This document shows, in pieces, positions 1-6,365 of a stretch of 13,348 bases of DNA. Position numbers and translations under genes: made by a program. Origin of the DNA: Bacillota bacterium (GTDB taxonomy: Bacteria > Bacillota > Clostridia > Peptostreptococcales > Anaerovoracaceae); the NCBI GenBank assembly GCA_017543805.1, contig JAFYFK010000029.1, positions 1-13,348 on the forward strand, in the 5' to 3' direction. The notes below the pieces were generated by a model that did no database searches, had not been told where the DNA came from, and saw only the letters and a program-made list of their open reading frames with translations. Every line of letters starts with the position of its first letter. Position 1 is the stretch's first letter.

Positions 1-121
1 AGCCCATGCGGGCCAAGCGGTTTTTAAGCTGGCGTATCTGCTCATCTTCCCGGGGCGCCTTTTTATGCCGCTCGCAGGCGCTGCAGGAAAGCTCGCCGCA
101 GTTCATAGTTTTATCATCCAT
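1..121 (-). CDS. CsoR/FrmR-family metal-sensing transcriptional repressor, N-terminal part (cut by window edge)
   Basis: The reverse strand reads ATG at 121-119 and stays open for 40 codons to the window edge. AAAGGAGT (135-128) lies just upstream as ribosome site. The visible protein has a Cys/His-rich head (Cys8, Cys13, Cys16, His19), a charged stretch HKKAPREDEQ, and then LKNRLARM, which resembles the first helix of the CsoR/FrmR family (general pattern NRLxRxxGQxRGI). Family members are small all-helical repressors of metal or formaldehyde efflux genes that leave DNA when the ligand binds. The copper/thiol ligand Cys and His residues of the core lie outside the window, so the ligand cannot be called. 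The assignment is supported by two C-tract/G-tract palindromes in its promoter region, the operator type known for CsoR. Downstream genes (possibly a metal ATPase or chaperone) lie beyond the left edge. Confidence 0.62.
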   Translation of the reverse strand, partial: MDDKTMNCGELSCSACERHKKAPREDEQIRQLKNRLARMG

Positions 122-137
122 TTTCAAACTCCTTTCG

Positions 138-156
138 GATACCCCCTGTGGGTATC
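138..156. promoter_or_regulatory. Candidate CsoR-type operator O1, in the 5' leader
   Basis: GATACCC-CCTGT-GGGTATC is a perfect 7-base inverted repeat with a 5-base centre. It lies between the predicted transcription start and the ribosome site of the CsoR-like gene, about 37 bases centre to centre from O2 and sharing its ATACCC/GGGTAT arms. It could act as a second operator or as a roadblock. Confidence 0.6.
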
Positions 157-170
157 TTTGGCGCAAGAGA

Positions 171-200
171 ATAATATACCCCCAAGGGGTATTTTGTCAA
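171..200 (-). promoter_or_regulatory. Promoter of the CsoR-like gene
   Basis: On the minus strand TTGACA (200-195) is a perfect -35 box. It is followed by TATATT (178-173, 16-base spacer) or TATTAT (176-171, 18-base spacer) as -10. Transcription would start near 163-167, about 40 bases before the ATG at 121. The spacer is almost entirely the palindrome at 176-192, so a bound repressor would sit between the two RNA polymerase contacts. Confidence 0.72.
176..192. promoter_or_regulatory. Candidate CsoR-type operator O2, in the promoter spacer
   Basis: ATACCCC-CAA-GGGGTAT is a perfect 7-base inverted repeat with a 3-base centre. C-tract/G-tract palindromes flanked by TA are the known operator type of CsoR-family repressors. 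Its position between the -35 and -10 boxes of the CsoR-like gene points to autorepression. The protein-DNA match is inference. Confidence 0.65.
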
Positions 201-377
201 GCGGCATTGGGAAAATCTTAAAACAATTGTCGGTCAAAATATGAATGTCAGGCCCTGAACACAAGATTTTGGGGAAGCCTCCGCTCCTGATACATCCTGT
301 AGCCGGGGGCAGTTCTTTAGTTCTGTAAAGTGTTGAAATTAGTGGATTTTTGCCTTGTCGCAGCGGGAAAAATACTG
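201..377. other. Divergent intergenic region with no gene seen
   Basis: This stretch separates the promoter of the CsoR-like gene (leftward) from the gntR promoter (rightward). I see no ORF with a ribosome site, no terminator and no RNA gene. The only small structure is a short palindrome near 258-268 (TCAGG-C-CCTGA), which is too small to call. Confidence 0.5.
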
Positions 378-406
378 TTGACAAATTAAAGGTCTGATGA
401 TAACAT
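378..406 (+). promoter_or_regulatory. Promoter of the GntR-family regulator gene
   Basis: TTGACA (378-383), a 17-base spacer and TAACAT (401-406) form a strong sigma-70/SigA-type promoter. The start of transcription would be near 413, giving a leader of about 29 bases before the GTG at 442. Confidence 0.72.
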
Positions 407-412
407 GTCAGA
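393..412. promoter_or_regulatory. Candidate autoregulatory operator over the gntR -10 box
   Basis: TCTGA (393-397) and TCAGA (408-412) form an inverted repeat with a 10-base spacer that contains the -10 box. GATGATAA also occurs as a direct repeat at 396-403 and 411-418. The half-sites TCTGATG and TCAGATG reappear fused as a palindrome at 1178-1190, upstream of nifJ. FadR-subfamily regulators normally bind short palindromes at their own and target promoters, so this is the best operator candidate; no binding data support it. Confidence 0.45.
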
Positions 413-441
413 TGATAAGACTAAAGTGAGGTAAAAACACA

Positions 442-1134
442 GTGACTCTTGCAATGAACACGACAACCAGACTTGGTGCTGTAGATCAGGTAGTAGCCTT
501 TGTAAAGGGCGGCATCCAGTCCGGCGATCTTAAAGTCGGTGAAAAGCTTCCTAACGAAGCCGAACTTGCATCTGTCATCGGAGTAGGCCGCTCCTCTCTC
601 AGGGAAGGCATGCGCATCCTCAACGCTTACGGCCTTGTAGACATCCGTCAGGGTGACGGCACCTACATCGACAATAAAAGCGAAGAAAAATTCATCGAGA
701 TCCTCAATCTTCAGACCACCGGAAATTATCAGTACCTGATGGAGCTGCGCCGCGTAATCGAAACGGGTTCCATCGCTTTGGTATGTCCGAAGATAAGCGA
801 CGCGGAGATCGATGAGCTTCAGGACCTGGTGGATGTGCTTGTCCCCGGCAACGATATCGTAAGATGCGTAGACGCGGACAGGGCCTTCCACACCAAGCTG
901 ATAGAAAAGACCGGCAATCCGCTCATCATAAGCCTTAACAATATGATCTACCAGAACAGGATGAGCCTGCTTCTGACGATCTTAACGGATAAAAAAATAC
1001 TTGCCGACGCGAGGACAGCCCATCAGGCTATCCTGGACGCGCTGCGCACGAGGGACGTCTCGAAGTGCATCGAGGCGGTCACAAAGCATCTGGACACCAC
1101 AATGGTGCATCTGGACAACATGGATCTGGTTTAG
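442..1134 (+). CDS. GntR-family transcriptional regulator, FadR/FCD subfamily
   Basis: This 230-residue protein is the normal length for a FadR-type regulator. Residues about 13-77 form the winged helix (GEKLPNEAELASVIGVGRSS, then GLVDIRQGDGTYI as the wing). Residues about 95-222 form an FCD ligand domain, with ELRRVIETGSIALV at its start and the family's metal/carboxylate ligands visible: Asp146, His150 (DRAFH), the His of TAHQAI and the His of VTKHL. Such proteins usually sense an organic acid or acyl-CoA and control its uptake and breakdown genes, which fits the nifJ, abfD and TRAP genes downstream. GTG at 442 was chosen because GTGAGGT (426-432) lies at a better distance from it than from the in-frame ATG at 454. 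The ligand cannot be read from the sequence. It probably represses the locus and itself. Confidence 0.88.
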   Translation: MTLAMNTTTRLGAVDQVVAFVKGGIQSGDLKVGEKLPNEAELASVIGVGRSSLREGMRILNAYGLVDIRQGDGTYIDNKSEEKFIEILNLQTTGNYQYLMELRRVIETGSIALVCPKISDAEIDELQDLVDVLVPGNDIVRCVDADRAFHTKLIEKTGNPLIISLNNMIYQNRMSLLLTILTDKKILADARTAHQAILDALRTRDVSKCIEAVTKHLDTTMVHLDNMDLV

Positions 1135-1255
1135 CGCTGTAAATACAGCCGGAGGAGCCATAAAAAAATCGCTCAAAAACATCTGATGTTCGGACGATTA
1201 CTAAAGGTTTTTAAAATAATTTTTATATACCGTATAAGAATGAAAGGAGAAGAAA
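1135..1255 (+). promoter_or_regulatory. gntR-nifJ intergenic regulatory region
   Basis: The region starts with a small hairpin (GCTGTA-AA-TACAGC, 1136-1149) without a T-run, so gntR transcripts may read through. AACATC-T-GATGTT (1178-1190) is a perfect palindrome sharing CATCTGA/TCTGATG with the gntR promoter and is the best operator candidate. A weak promoter is possible with TTCGGA (1189-1194), 17 bases and TAAAAT (1212-1217); the operator would then touch its -35 box. TATAC-C-GTATA (1226-1236) is a second perfect short palindrome in the likely 5' leader. AAGGAGA (1244-1250) is the nifJ ribosome site. Confidence 0.4.
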
Positions 1256-4200
1256 TTGGGTAAGAAAATTATTGACATCATGGACGGCAACCAGGCAGCC
1301 GCATATGTATCTTATGCGTTTACCGAGGTAGCGGCGATCTTCCCGATCACCCCGAGCTCGCCCATGGCAGAACATGTTGACGCTTGGGCAGCAAACGGAA
1401 AGAAGAACCTTTTCGGCCAGCCCGTACAGGTCGTTGAGATGCAGTCCGAGGGCGGCGCTGCAGGCACCGTGCACGGTTCCCTCCAGTCCGGCGCTCTGAC
1501 CACCACCTACACCGCATCACAGGGTCTCCTGCTGATGATCCCCAACATGTACAAGATCGCCGGCGAAATGCTCCCCGGCGTGTTCCACGTTTCCGCAAGA
1601 ACACTTTCCGTTCATGCGCTTTCCATCTTCGGTGACCACTCCGACGTCATGGGTGTAAGAAGCACCGGCTTCGGAATGCTCGCATCCGGTTCTCCGCAGG
1701 AAGTCATGGATCTCGGCGCGGTAGCCCACCTCGCAGCCATCCACTGCAGAATGCCCATTCTCCACTTCTTCGACGGTTTCCGCACTTCCCACGAGATTCA
1801 GAAGATCGAATGCCTTGACTACGAAGACCTCAAGCCGCTCGTAGACATGGACGCTCTCTACGCGTTCAGAAAGCACGGCCTCAACCCCGAGCATCCCTCC
1901 ACCAGAGGAACCACCGTAAATCCGGACATCTTCTTCCAGTGCAGGGAAGCTCTCAAGGACAAGCTCGACGCCATCCCTGACGCAGTTGAGCACTACATGG
2001 CTGAGATCGCCAAGATCACCGGCCGTGAGCATCACGTATTTGACTATTACGGCGCTCCCGACGCAGACAGAGTCATCGCTGTTATGGGCTCTGCCTCCGA
2101 GACCGCAAAAGAGACCGTCGACGCTCTCCTCGCGAGAGGCGAAAAGGTCGGCGTCCTCATCGTTCACCTCTACCGTCCGTTCTCCGAGAAGTACTTCTTC
2201 GCAGCTCTGCCCGAGACCGCAAAGAAGATCGCTGTTCTCGACCGCACCAAGGAACCCGGCGCAATGGGCGAACCTCTCTATCAGGACATCTGCGCTATCC
2301 TCAAGAAGAACGAGTGCGACATCGCCGTCGTAGGCGGCCGCTACGGACTCTCCTCCAAGGATACCACCCCGGGACAGATCCTCGCTGTATTCGACGAACT
2401 CAAGAAGGACGCTCCCAAGAACGACTTCACCATCGGCATCACCGATGACGTTTACAACAGCTCTCTCCCCGTTACCGAAGAGCCTGTCACCGGCGGCGAA
2501 GGACTCACCTCCGCTGAGCTCTGGGGCATGGGTTCTGACGGCACCGTCGGCGCCAACAAGAACTCCATCAAGATCATCGGCCACACCACCGATCTCTACT
2601 GCCAGGCATACTTCGTATACGACTCCAAGAAGTCCGGCGGACTTACCCAGTCCCACCTCCGTTTCGGAAAGGATCCGATCCGTTCACCGTATCTCATCAC
2701 TTCCGCGGACTTCGTAGCATGCCATACCCCGGCCTATGTCAACAAGTATGACATGGTCAAGGACCTCAAGGACGGCGGGATCTTCCTCCTCAACTGCCCG
2801 TGGGATATGGAAGGTCTCGAAAAGAACCTCCCGGCTTCCATGAAGCGTGCGCTCGCCGCTAAGCACGCCAAGCTCTACACCATCGACGCTATCAAGATCG
2901 CCCGTGAGCTCGGCCTCGGCAGCAGGACCAACACAATACTGCAGGCTTCCTTCTTCTATCTCACCAAGGTCATTCCCATCGACCAGGCAGTAGCAGAGAT
3001 GAAGGACGCTATCTACAAGACCTACTTCCTCAAGAAGGGCCAGGCCGTTGTAGACATGAACAACGCTTCCATCGACTACGGCATCAAGGAACTCAAGGAA
3101 GTTGAGATCCCGGCAAGCTGGGCGACCGCAGAGGACGCTCCTGTCGAGAAGAACGTTCCCGACTTTATCAGAGACGTCGTAGACCCGATGAACCGCCAGG
3201 AAGGCAACAGCCTGCCGATGTCCGTGCTCATGAAGTACGGCCTCGAGGACGGCACCTGGCCGGCAGGCACCTCCAAGTACGAGAAGAGAGGAACCGCCGT
3301 CGACGTACCCAAGTGGGACGCTGACAAGTGCCTCCAGTGCAACCAGTGCTCGCTCGTCTGCCCGCACGCTGCGATCAGACCGATCCTCCTCGACGAGGAA
3401 GAAGCCGCGAAGAAGCCCGAAGGATTCACTACCGTTAAGGCCAAGGGCGTTTCCGGCAATTACGAATACAGACTTCAGGTATCACCGCTCGACTGCACAG
3501 GCTGCGGAAGCTGCGTCAACTGCTGCCCGGCCAAGGAAAAGGCTATCAGCATGACCCCGCTGGAAGCTATGGTCTCCGAAGCGGACAACTGGGAATTCGC
3601 TACCGAAGAAGTCACCATCAAGAAGGATGCCGTTTCCGACAAGACCGTCAAGGCATCCCAGTACGCAAAGCCGTACTTCGAATTCTCCGGCGCATGCGCA
3701 GGCTGCGGCGAAACTCCGTACATCAAGCTCGTAACACAGCTCTTCGGAAACCGCATGTACGTTGCCAACGCATCCGGATGCTCCTCCGCTTACGGCGGAT
3801 CCACTCCGTCCTCCCCGTACTGCACCGACAAGTGCGGACACGGTCCGGCATGGGCTATGTCCCTCTTCGAGGACAACGCTGAGTACGCTTACGGATTCCT
3901 CCGCGGCCAGGATGCTGTAAGGATCGAGCTCGTAGAGAAGATCGAAGCTCTCATGAACAAGGGCGTAGCTAAGGAAGCCTGCGCTGAATACCTCGAAAAG
4001 GCCAACGATCCGGCAGTTACCGTAAAGGTCTCCGAAGATCTGGTCGCGGCTCTCGAAGGCGTTCAGGATGCTGACGCGGAATTCGTACGCAAGAACAGAG
4101 AATTCCTCACCAAGAAGTCCGTATGGGCGTTCGGCGGCGACGGCTGGGCATACGACATCGATTACGGCGGACTCGATCACGTCCTCGCTTCCGGCAAGGA

Positions 4201-4759
4201 CATCAACGTCCTCGTACTCGACACCGAAGTTTACTCCAACACCGGCGGCCAGTCCTCCAAGTCCACCGGCTCCGCTGCTGTAGCCAAGTTCGCCGCAGGC
4301 GGCAAGGAGACCAGGAAGAAGGACCTCGGACGCATGGCAATGAGCTATGGTTATGTATACGTTGCGCAGGTTGCAATGGGCGCAGATCCTGCTCAGACCC
4401 TCAAGGCTATCCGCGAGGCGGAAGCTTACAACGGACCGTCCATCGTCATCTGCTACTGCCCGTGCATCGAACACGGCGTAAAGAAGGGCATGGGCCTGTC
4501 CCAGATGGAAGAGAAGCTCGCGGTCGAAGCAGGCTACTGGCATCTCTACCGTTACAACCCGGATCTCAAGAAGGAAGGCAAGAACCCGTTCCAGCTCGAC
4601 TCCAAGGAGCCGACCGGCGATCTCCAGGCCTACCTCATGGGCGAGAATCGCTACGCATCCCTGAAGCTCTCCTTCCCCGAAAAGGCAGACAGACTCTATG
4701 CTCAGGCTGCCGCTGACGCGAAGGACAGATACGAAACCTATAAAAAGCTTGCAGAATAA
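1256..4759 (+). CDS. nifJ: Pyruvate:ferredoxin (flavodoxin) oxidoreductase, single-chain
   Basis: PFOR converts pyruvate, CoA and oxidised ferredoxin reversibly to acetyl-CoA, CO2 and reduced ferredoxin in the cytoplasm of anaerobes. The 1167 residues match the usual fused enzyme. The N-terminal domain has FPITPSSPMAE and EMQSEGGAAGTVHG; VSARTLSVHALSIFGDHSDV carries the substrate-binding Arg region. Two ferredoxin-like clusters are bound by Cys692/695/698/702 and Cys747/750/753/757, and the proximal cluster by Cys814 and Cys817 plus later cysteines. The thiamine diphosphate motif runs from GDG (961-963) to Asn995 in YSNTGGQSSKSTG. The start is TTG at 1256, because AAGGAGA lies 5 bases upstream and the next ATG (1278 area) would trim the conserved N-terminus. 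Codons are strongly biased (mostly AAG, ATC, GAC, CTC), suggesting high expression. abfD follows after 15 bases, so the two are almost certainly co-transcribed. Pyruvate is the default substrate; another 2-oxo acid cannot be excluded. Confidence 0.95.
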   Translation: MGKKIIDIMDGNQAAAYVSYAFTEVAAIFPITPSSPMAEHVDAWAANGKKNLFGQPVQVVEMQSEGGAAGTVHGSLQSGALTTTYTASQGLLLMIPNMYKIAGEMLPGVFHVSARTLSVHALSIFGDHSDVMGVRSTGFGMLASGSPQEVMDLGAVAHLAAIHCRMPILHFFDGFRTSHEIQKIECLDYEDLKPLVDMDALYAFRKHGLNPEHPSTRGTTVNPDIFFQCREALKDKLDAIPDAVEHYMAEIAKITGREHHVFDYYGAPDADRVIAVMGSASETAKETVDALLARGEKVGVLIVHLYRPFSEKYFFAALPETAKKIAVLDRTKEPGAMGEPLYQDICAILKKNECDIAVVGGRYGLSSKDTTPGQILAVFDELKKDAPKNDFTIGITDDVYNSSLPVTEEPVTGGEGLTSAELWGMGSDGTVGANKNSIKIIGHTTDLYCQAYFVYDSKKSGGLTQSHLRFGKDPIRSPYLITSADFVACHTPAYVNKYDMVKDLKDGGIFLLNCPWDMEGLEKNLPASMKRALAAKHAKLYTIDAIKIARELGLGSRTNTILQASFFYLTKVIPIDQAVAEMKDAIYKTYFLKKGQAVVDMNNASIDYGIKELKEVEIPASWATAEDAPVEKNVPDFIRDVVDPMNRQEGNSLPMSVLMKYGLEDGTWPAGTSKYEKRGTAVDVPKWDADKCLQCNQCSLVCPHAAIRPILLDEEEAAKKPEGFTTVKAKGVSGNYEYRLQVSPLDCTGCGSCVNCCPAKEKAISMTPLEAMVSEADNWEFATEEVTIKKDAVSDKTVKASQYAKPYFEFSGACAGCGETPYIKLVTQLFGNRMYVANASGCSSAYGGSTPSSPYCTDKCGHGPAWAMSLFEDNAEYAYGFLRGQDAVRIELVEKIEALMNKGVAKEACAEYLEKANDPAVTVKVSEDLVAALEGVQDADAEFVRKNREFLTKKSVWAFGGDGWAYDIDYGGLDHVLASGKDINVLVLDTEVYSNTGGQSSKSTGSAAVAKFAAGGKETRKKDLGRMAMSYGYVYVAQVAMGADPAQTLKAIREAEAYNGPSIVICYCPCIEHGVKKGMGLSQMEEKLAVEAGYWHLYRYNPDLKKEGKNPFQLDSKEPTGDLQAYLMGENRYASLKLSFPEKADRLYAQAAADAKDRYETYKKLAE

Positions 4760-4774
4760 AAAGGAGAACTATCT

Positions 4775-6253
4775 ATGGCACTCAAAACAGTAAAAGAGTA
4801 TATCGACTCTCTCAGAGCGCTGAACACCAGAGTTTACATGTTCGGCGAGAAGGTCGATAACTGGGTCGACCACCCGATCATCCGTCCGAGCATCAACTGC
4901 CTCGCGATGACCTATCAGGTTGCCCAGGAGCCGGAGAACGAAGCGCTCATGACCGCGACTTCCCACCTCACCGGCCACAAGATCAACCGTTTCTGCCACA
5001 TCCACCAGTCCACCGAAGACCTCGTAAACAAGGTCAAGATGCAGAGACTCCTCGGACAGAGGACCGCAAGCTGCTTCCAGCGCTGCGTAGGTATGGACGC
5101 AATGAACGCCGTTTATTCGACCACTTTTGAGATCGACGAAAAGCACGGCACTGACTATCACGAAAGATTCAAGAAGTTCCTCATCATGGTCCAGGACAAC
5201 GACCTCGTTGTCGACGGCGCCATGACCGACCCCAAGGGCGACAGAGGCAAGGCTCCCCACGAGCAGGCTGATCCGGACATGTACGTTCATGTCAAGGAAC
5301 GCCGCCCGGACGGCATCGTAGTCAGCGGCGCAAAGTGCCACCAGACCGGTTCCGTCAACTCCCACTGGCACCTCTTTATGCCGACCGTGGCTATGAGAGA
5401 GGCTGACAAGGACTTCTCCATCTGCTTCGCGTGCCCCTCCGACGCCGACGGCATCTACATGGTATACGGACGCCAGTCCTGCGATACCAGAAAGCTCGAA
5501 GGCTGCAGCATCGACGTAGGCAACGCCAAGTTCGGCGGCCAGGAAGCCCTCGTAGTCCTCGACGACGTATTCATCCCCAACGAATACATCTTCATGGACG
5601 GCGAATATGACTTCTCCGGTATGCTCGTAGAGCGCTTTGCAGGCTTCCACCGTCAGAGCTACGGCGGCTGCAAGGTAGGCGTAGGCGACGTTCTTATCGG
5701 CGCTACCGCTCTCGCCGCTGAATACAACGGCGTAGAGAAGGCTTCCGCAGTCAAGGACAAGCTCATCGAGATGACCCACCTCAACGAGACCCTGTATTCC
5801 TGCGGCATCGCGTGCTCCTGCGAAGGCTGCCAGACCAAGTCCGGAAGCTATCTGATCAACCTGCTCCTGGCCAACGTCTGCAAGCAGAACGTAACCAGAT
5901 TCCCCTACGAGATCGTAAGACTCGCTGAGGACGTCGCGGGCGGACTCATGGTCACCATGCCCTCCGAGACCGACTTCAAGTCCCCGACCGTAGTCGGAAA
6001 GAACGGCGAGAGCATCGCTGACGTCTGCAACAAGTTCTTCGCGACCCGTCCGGAAGTCCCGACTGAAGACAGACAGAAGGTTATGAGATTCCTTGAAAAC
6101 ATCTGCCTCGGTTCCGCAGCGGTAGGCTACAGGACAGAATCCCTCCACGGCGCGGGTTCCCCCCAGGCCCAGAGGATCATGATCGCCCGTCAGGGAGACA
6201 TGGAAGGAAAGAAGAAGCTTGCAAAGCGTATTGCAGGTATTGAAGAAAAATAA
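4775..6253 (+). CDS. abfD: 4-hydroxybutyryl-CoA dehydratase / vinylacetyl-CoA delta-isomerase
   Basis: This enzyme dehydrates 4-hydroxybutyryl-CoA to crotonyl-CoA by a ketyl-radical mechanism with FAD and a [4Fe-4S] cluster, and isomerises vinylacetyl-CoA. The 492 residues closely follow the Clostridium aminobutyricum protein as I remember it (KLNTRVYMFGEK-like start, TASCFQRCVGMDA, GAMTDPKGDRG, ERFAGFHRQSYGGCKVGVGD, RTESLHGAGSPQAQRIMIAR). Cluster ligands are Cys100, Cys104, His292 and Cys299; Tyr296, Lys300, Thr191 and Glu455 are the other known active-site residues and are present. AAGGAG (4761-4766) precedes the ATG. Its partners in 4-aminobutyrate/4-hydroxybutyrate fermentation, a CoA-transferase and a 4-hydroxybutyrate dehydrogenase, are not in the window. 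Extra cysteines occur around 343-352 (Cys343, 347, 349, 352). A 4-hydroxyphenylacetate-3-hydroxylase family monooxygenase is the only alternative and is ruled out by the cluster ligands. Confidence 0.95.
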   Translation: MALKTVKEYIDSLRALNTRVYMFGEKVDNWVDHPIIRPSINCLAMTYQVAQEPENEALMTATSHLTGHKINRFCHIHQSTEDLVNKVKMQRLLGQRTASCFQRCVGMDAMNAVYSTTFEIDEKHGTDYHERFKKFLIMVQDNDLVVDGAMTDPKGDRGKAPHEQADPDMYVHVKERRPDGIVVSGAKCHQTGSVNSHWHLFMPTVAMREADKDFSICFACPSDADGIYMVYGRQSCDTRKLEGCSIDVGNAKFGGQEALVVLDDVFIPNEYIFMDGEYDFSGMLVERFAGFHRQSYGGCKVGVGDVLIGATALAAEYNGVEKASAVKDKLIEMTHLNETLYSCGIACSCEGCQTKSGSYLINLLLANVCKQNVTRFPYEIVRLAEDVAGGLMVTMPSETDFKSPTVVGKNGESIADVCNKFFATRPEVPTEDRQKVMRFLENICLGSAAVGYRTESLHGAGSPQAQRIMIARQGDMEGKKKLAKRIAGIEEK

Positions 6254-6259
6254 TATAAT
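6231..6259 (+). promoter_or_regulatory. Promoter for the TRAP genes, inside the 3' end of abfD
   Basis: TTGCAG (6231-6236), a 17-base spacer and TATAAT (6254-6259) form a near-consensus promoter. The -35 box lies in the last codons of abfD and the -10 box begins right after its TAA stop (6251-6253). The start would be near 6266, giving a leader of about 100 bases before dctP. It would let the transporter be transcribed apart from nifJ-abfD. Confidence 0.6.
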
Positions 6260-6291
6260 ATTAAGACACGCGCCATCAACTAAAGTTATCC

Positions 6292-6321
6292 ACCGGCGAT
6301 CCTGCCCAAAGCTTCGCCGGT
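6292..6321 (+). other. Hairpin in the dctP leader
   Basis: ACCGGCGA (6292-6299) and TCGCCGGT (6314-6321) are perfect 8-base arms around a 14-base loop. No T-run follows, so it is not a normal intrinsic terminator. It may protect the 5' end of dctP mRNA or the 3' end of the nifJ-abfD mRNA. Confidence 0.5.
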
Positions 6322-6365
6322 CGATATAAAAGAAGGTAAGACATTTTCAGAAAGTGAGGAAAGAA

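Noticed and set aside
124..384. 86-codon minus-strand frame in the csoR-gntR gap
   Set aside because: It overlaps the palindromic operators and promoter, has no ribosome site and shows no protein-like features.
1517..4543. Long minus-strand frames opposite nifJ (1517-2656, 2684-3367, 3482-4543)
   Set aside because: Same explanation: strong codon bias in nifJ keeps the complementary frame open. No family resemblance was seen.
4769..6148. 459-codon open frame on the minus strand opposite abfD
   Set aside because: abfD is unambiguous. The antisense frame is in codon register with it and reflects the avoidance of TTA, CTA and TCA codons.
1256..6253. Dicarboxylate/4-hydroxybutyrate carbon-fixation cycle
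   Set aside because: Pyruvate synthase and 4-hydroxybutyryl-CoA dehydratase are key enzymes of that archaeal cycle, but none of the other marker enzymes (PEP carboxylase, succinyl-CoA reductase, 4-hydroxybutyrate-CoA ligase) is here, and the uptake genes and regulator point to catabolism.
6354..6365. GTG start for dctP
   Set aside because: The GTG is part of the ribosome site GTGAGGAAAG for the ATG at 6366, which gives a normal lipoprotein signal peptide.
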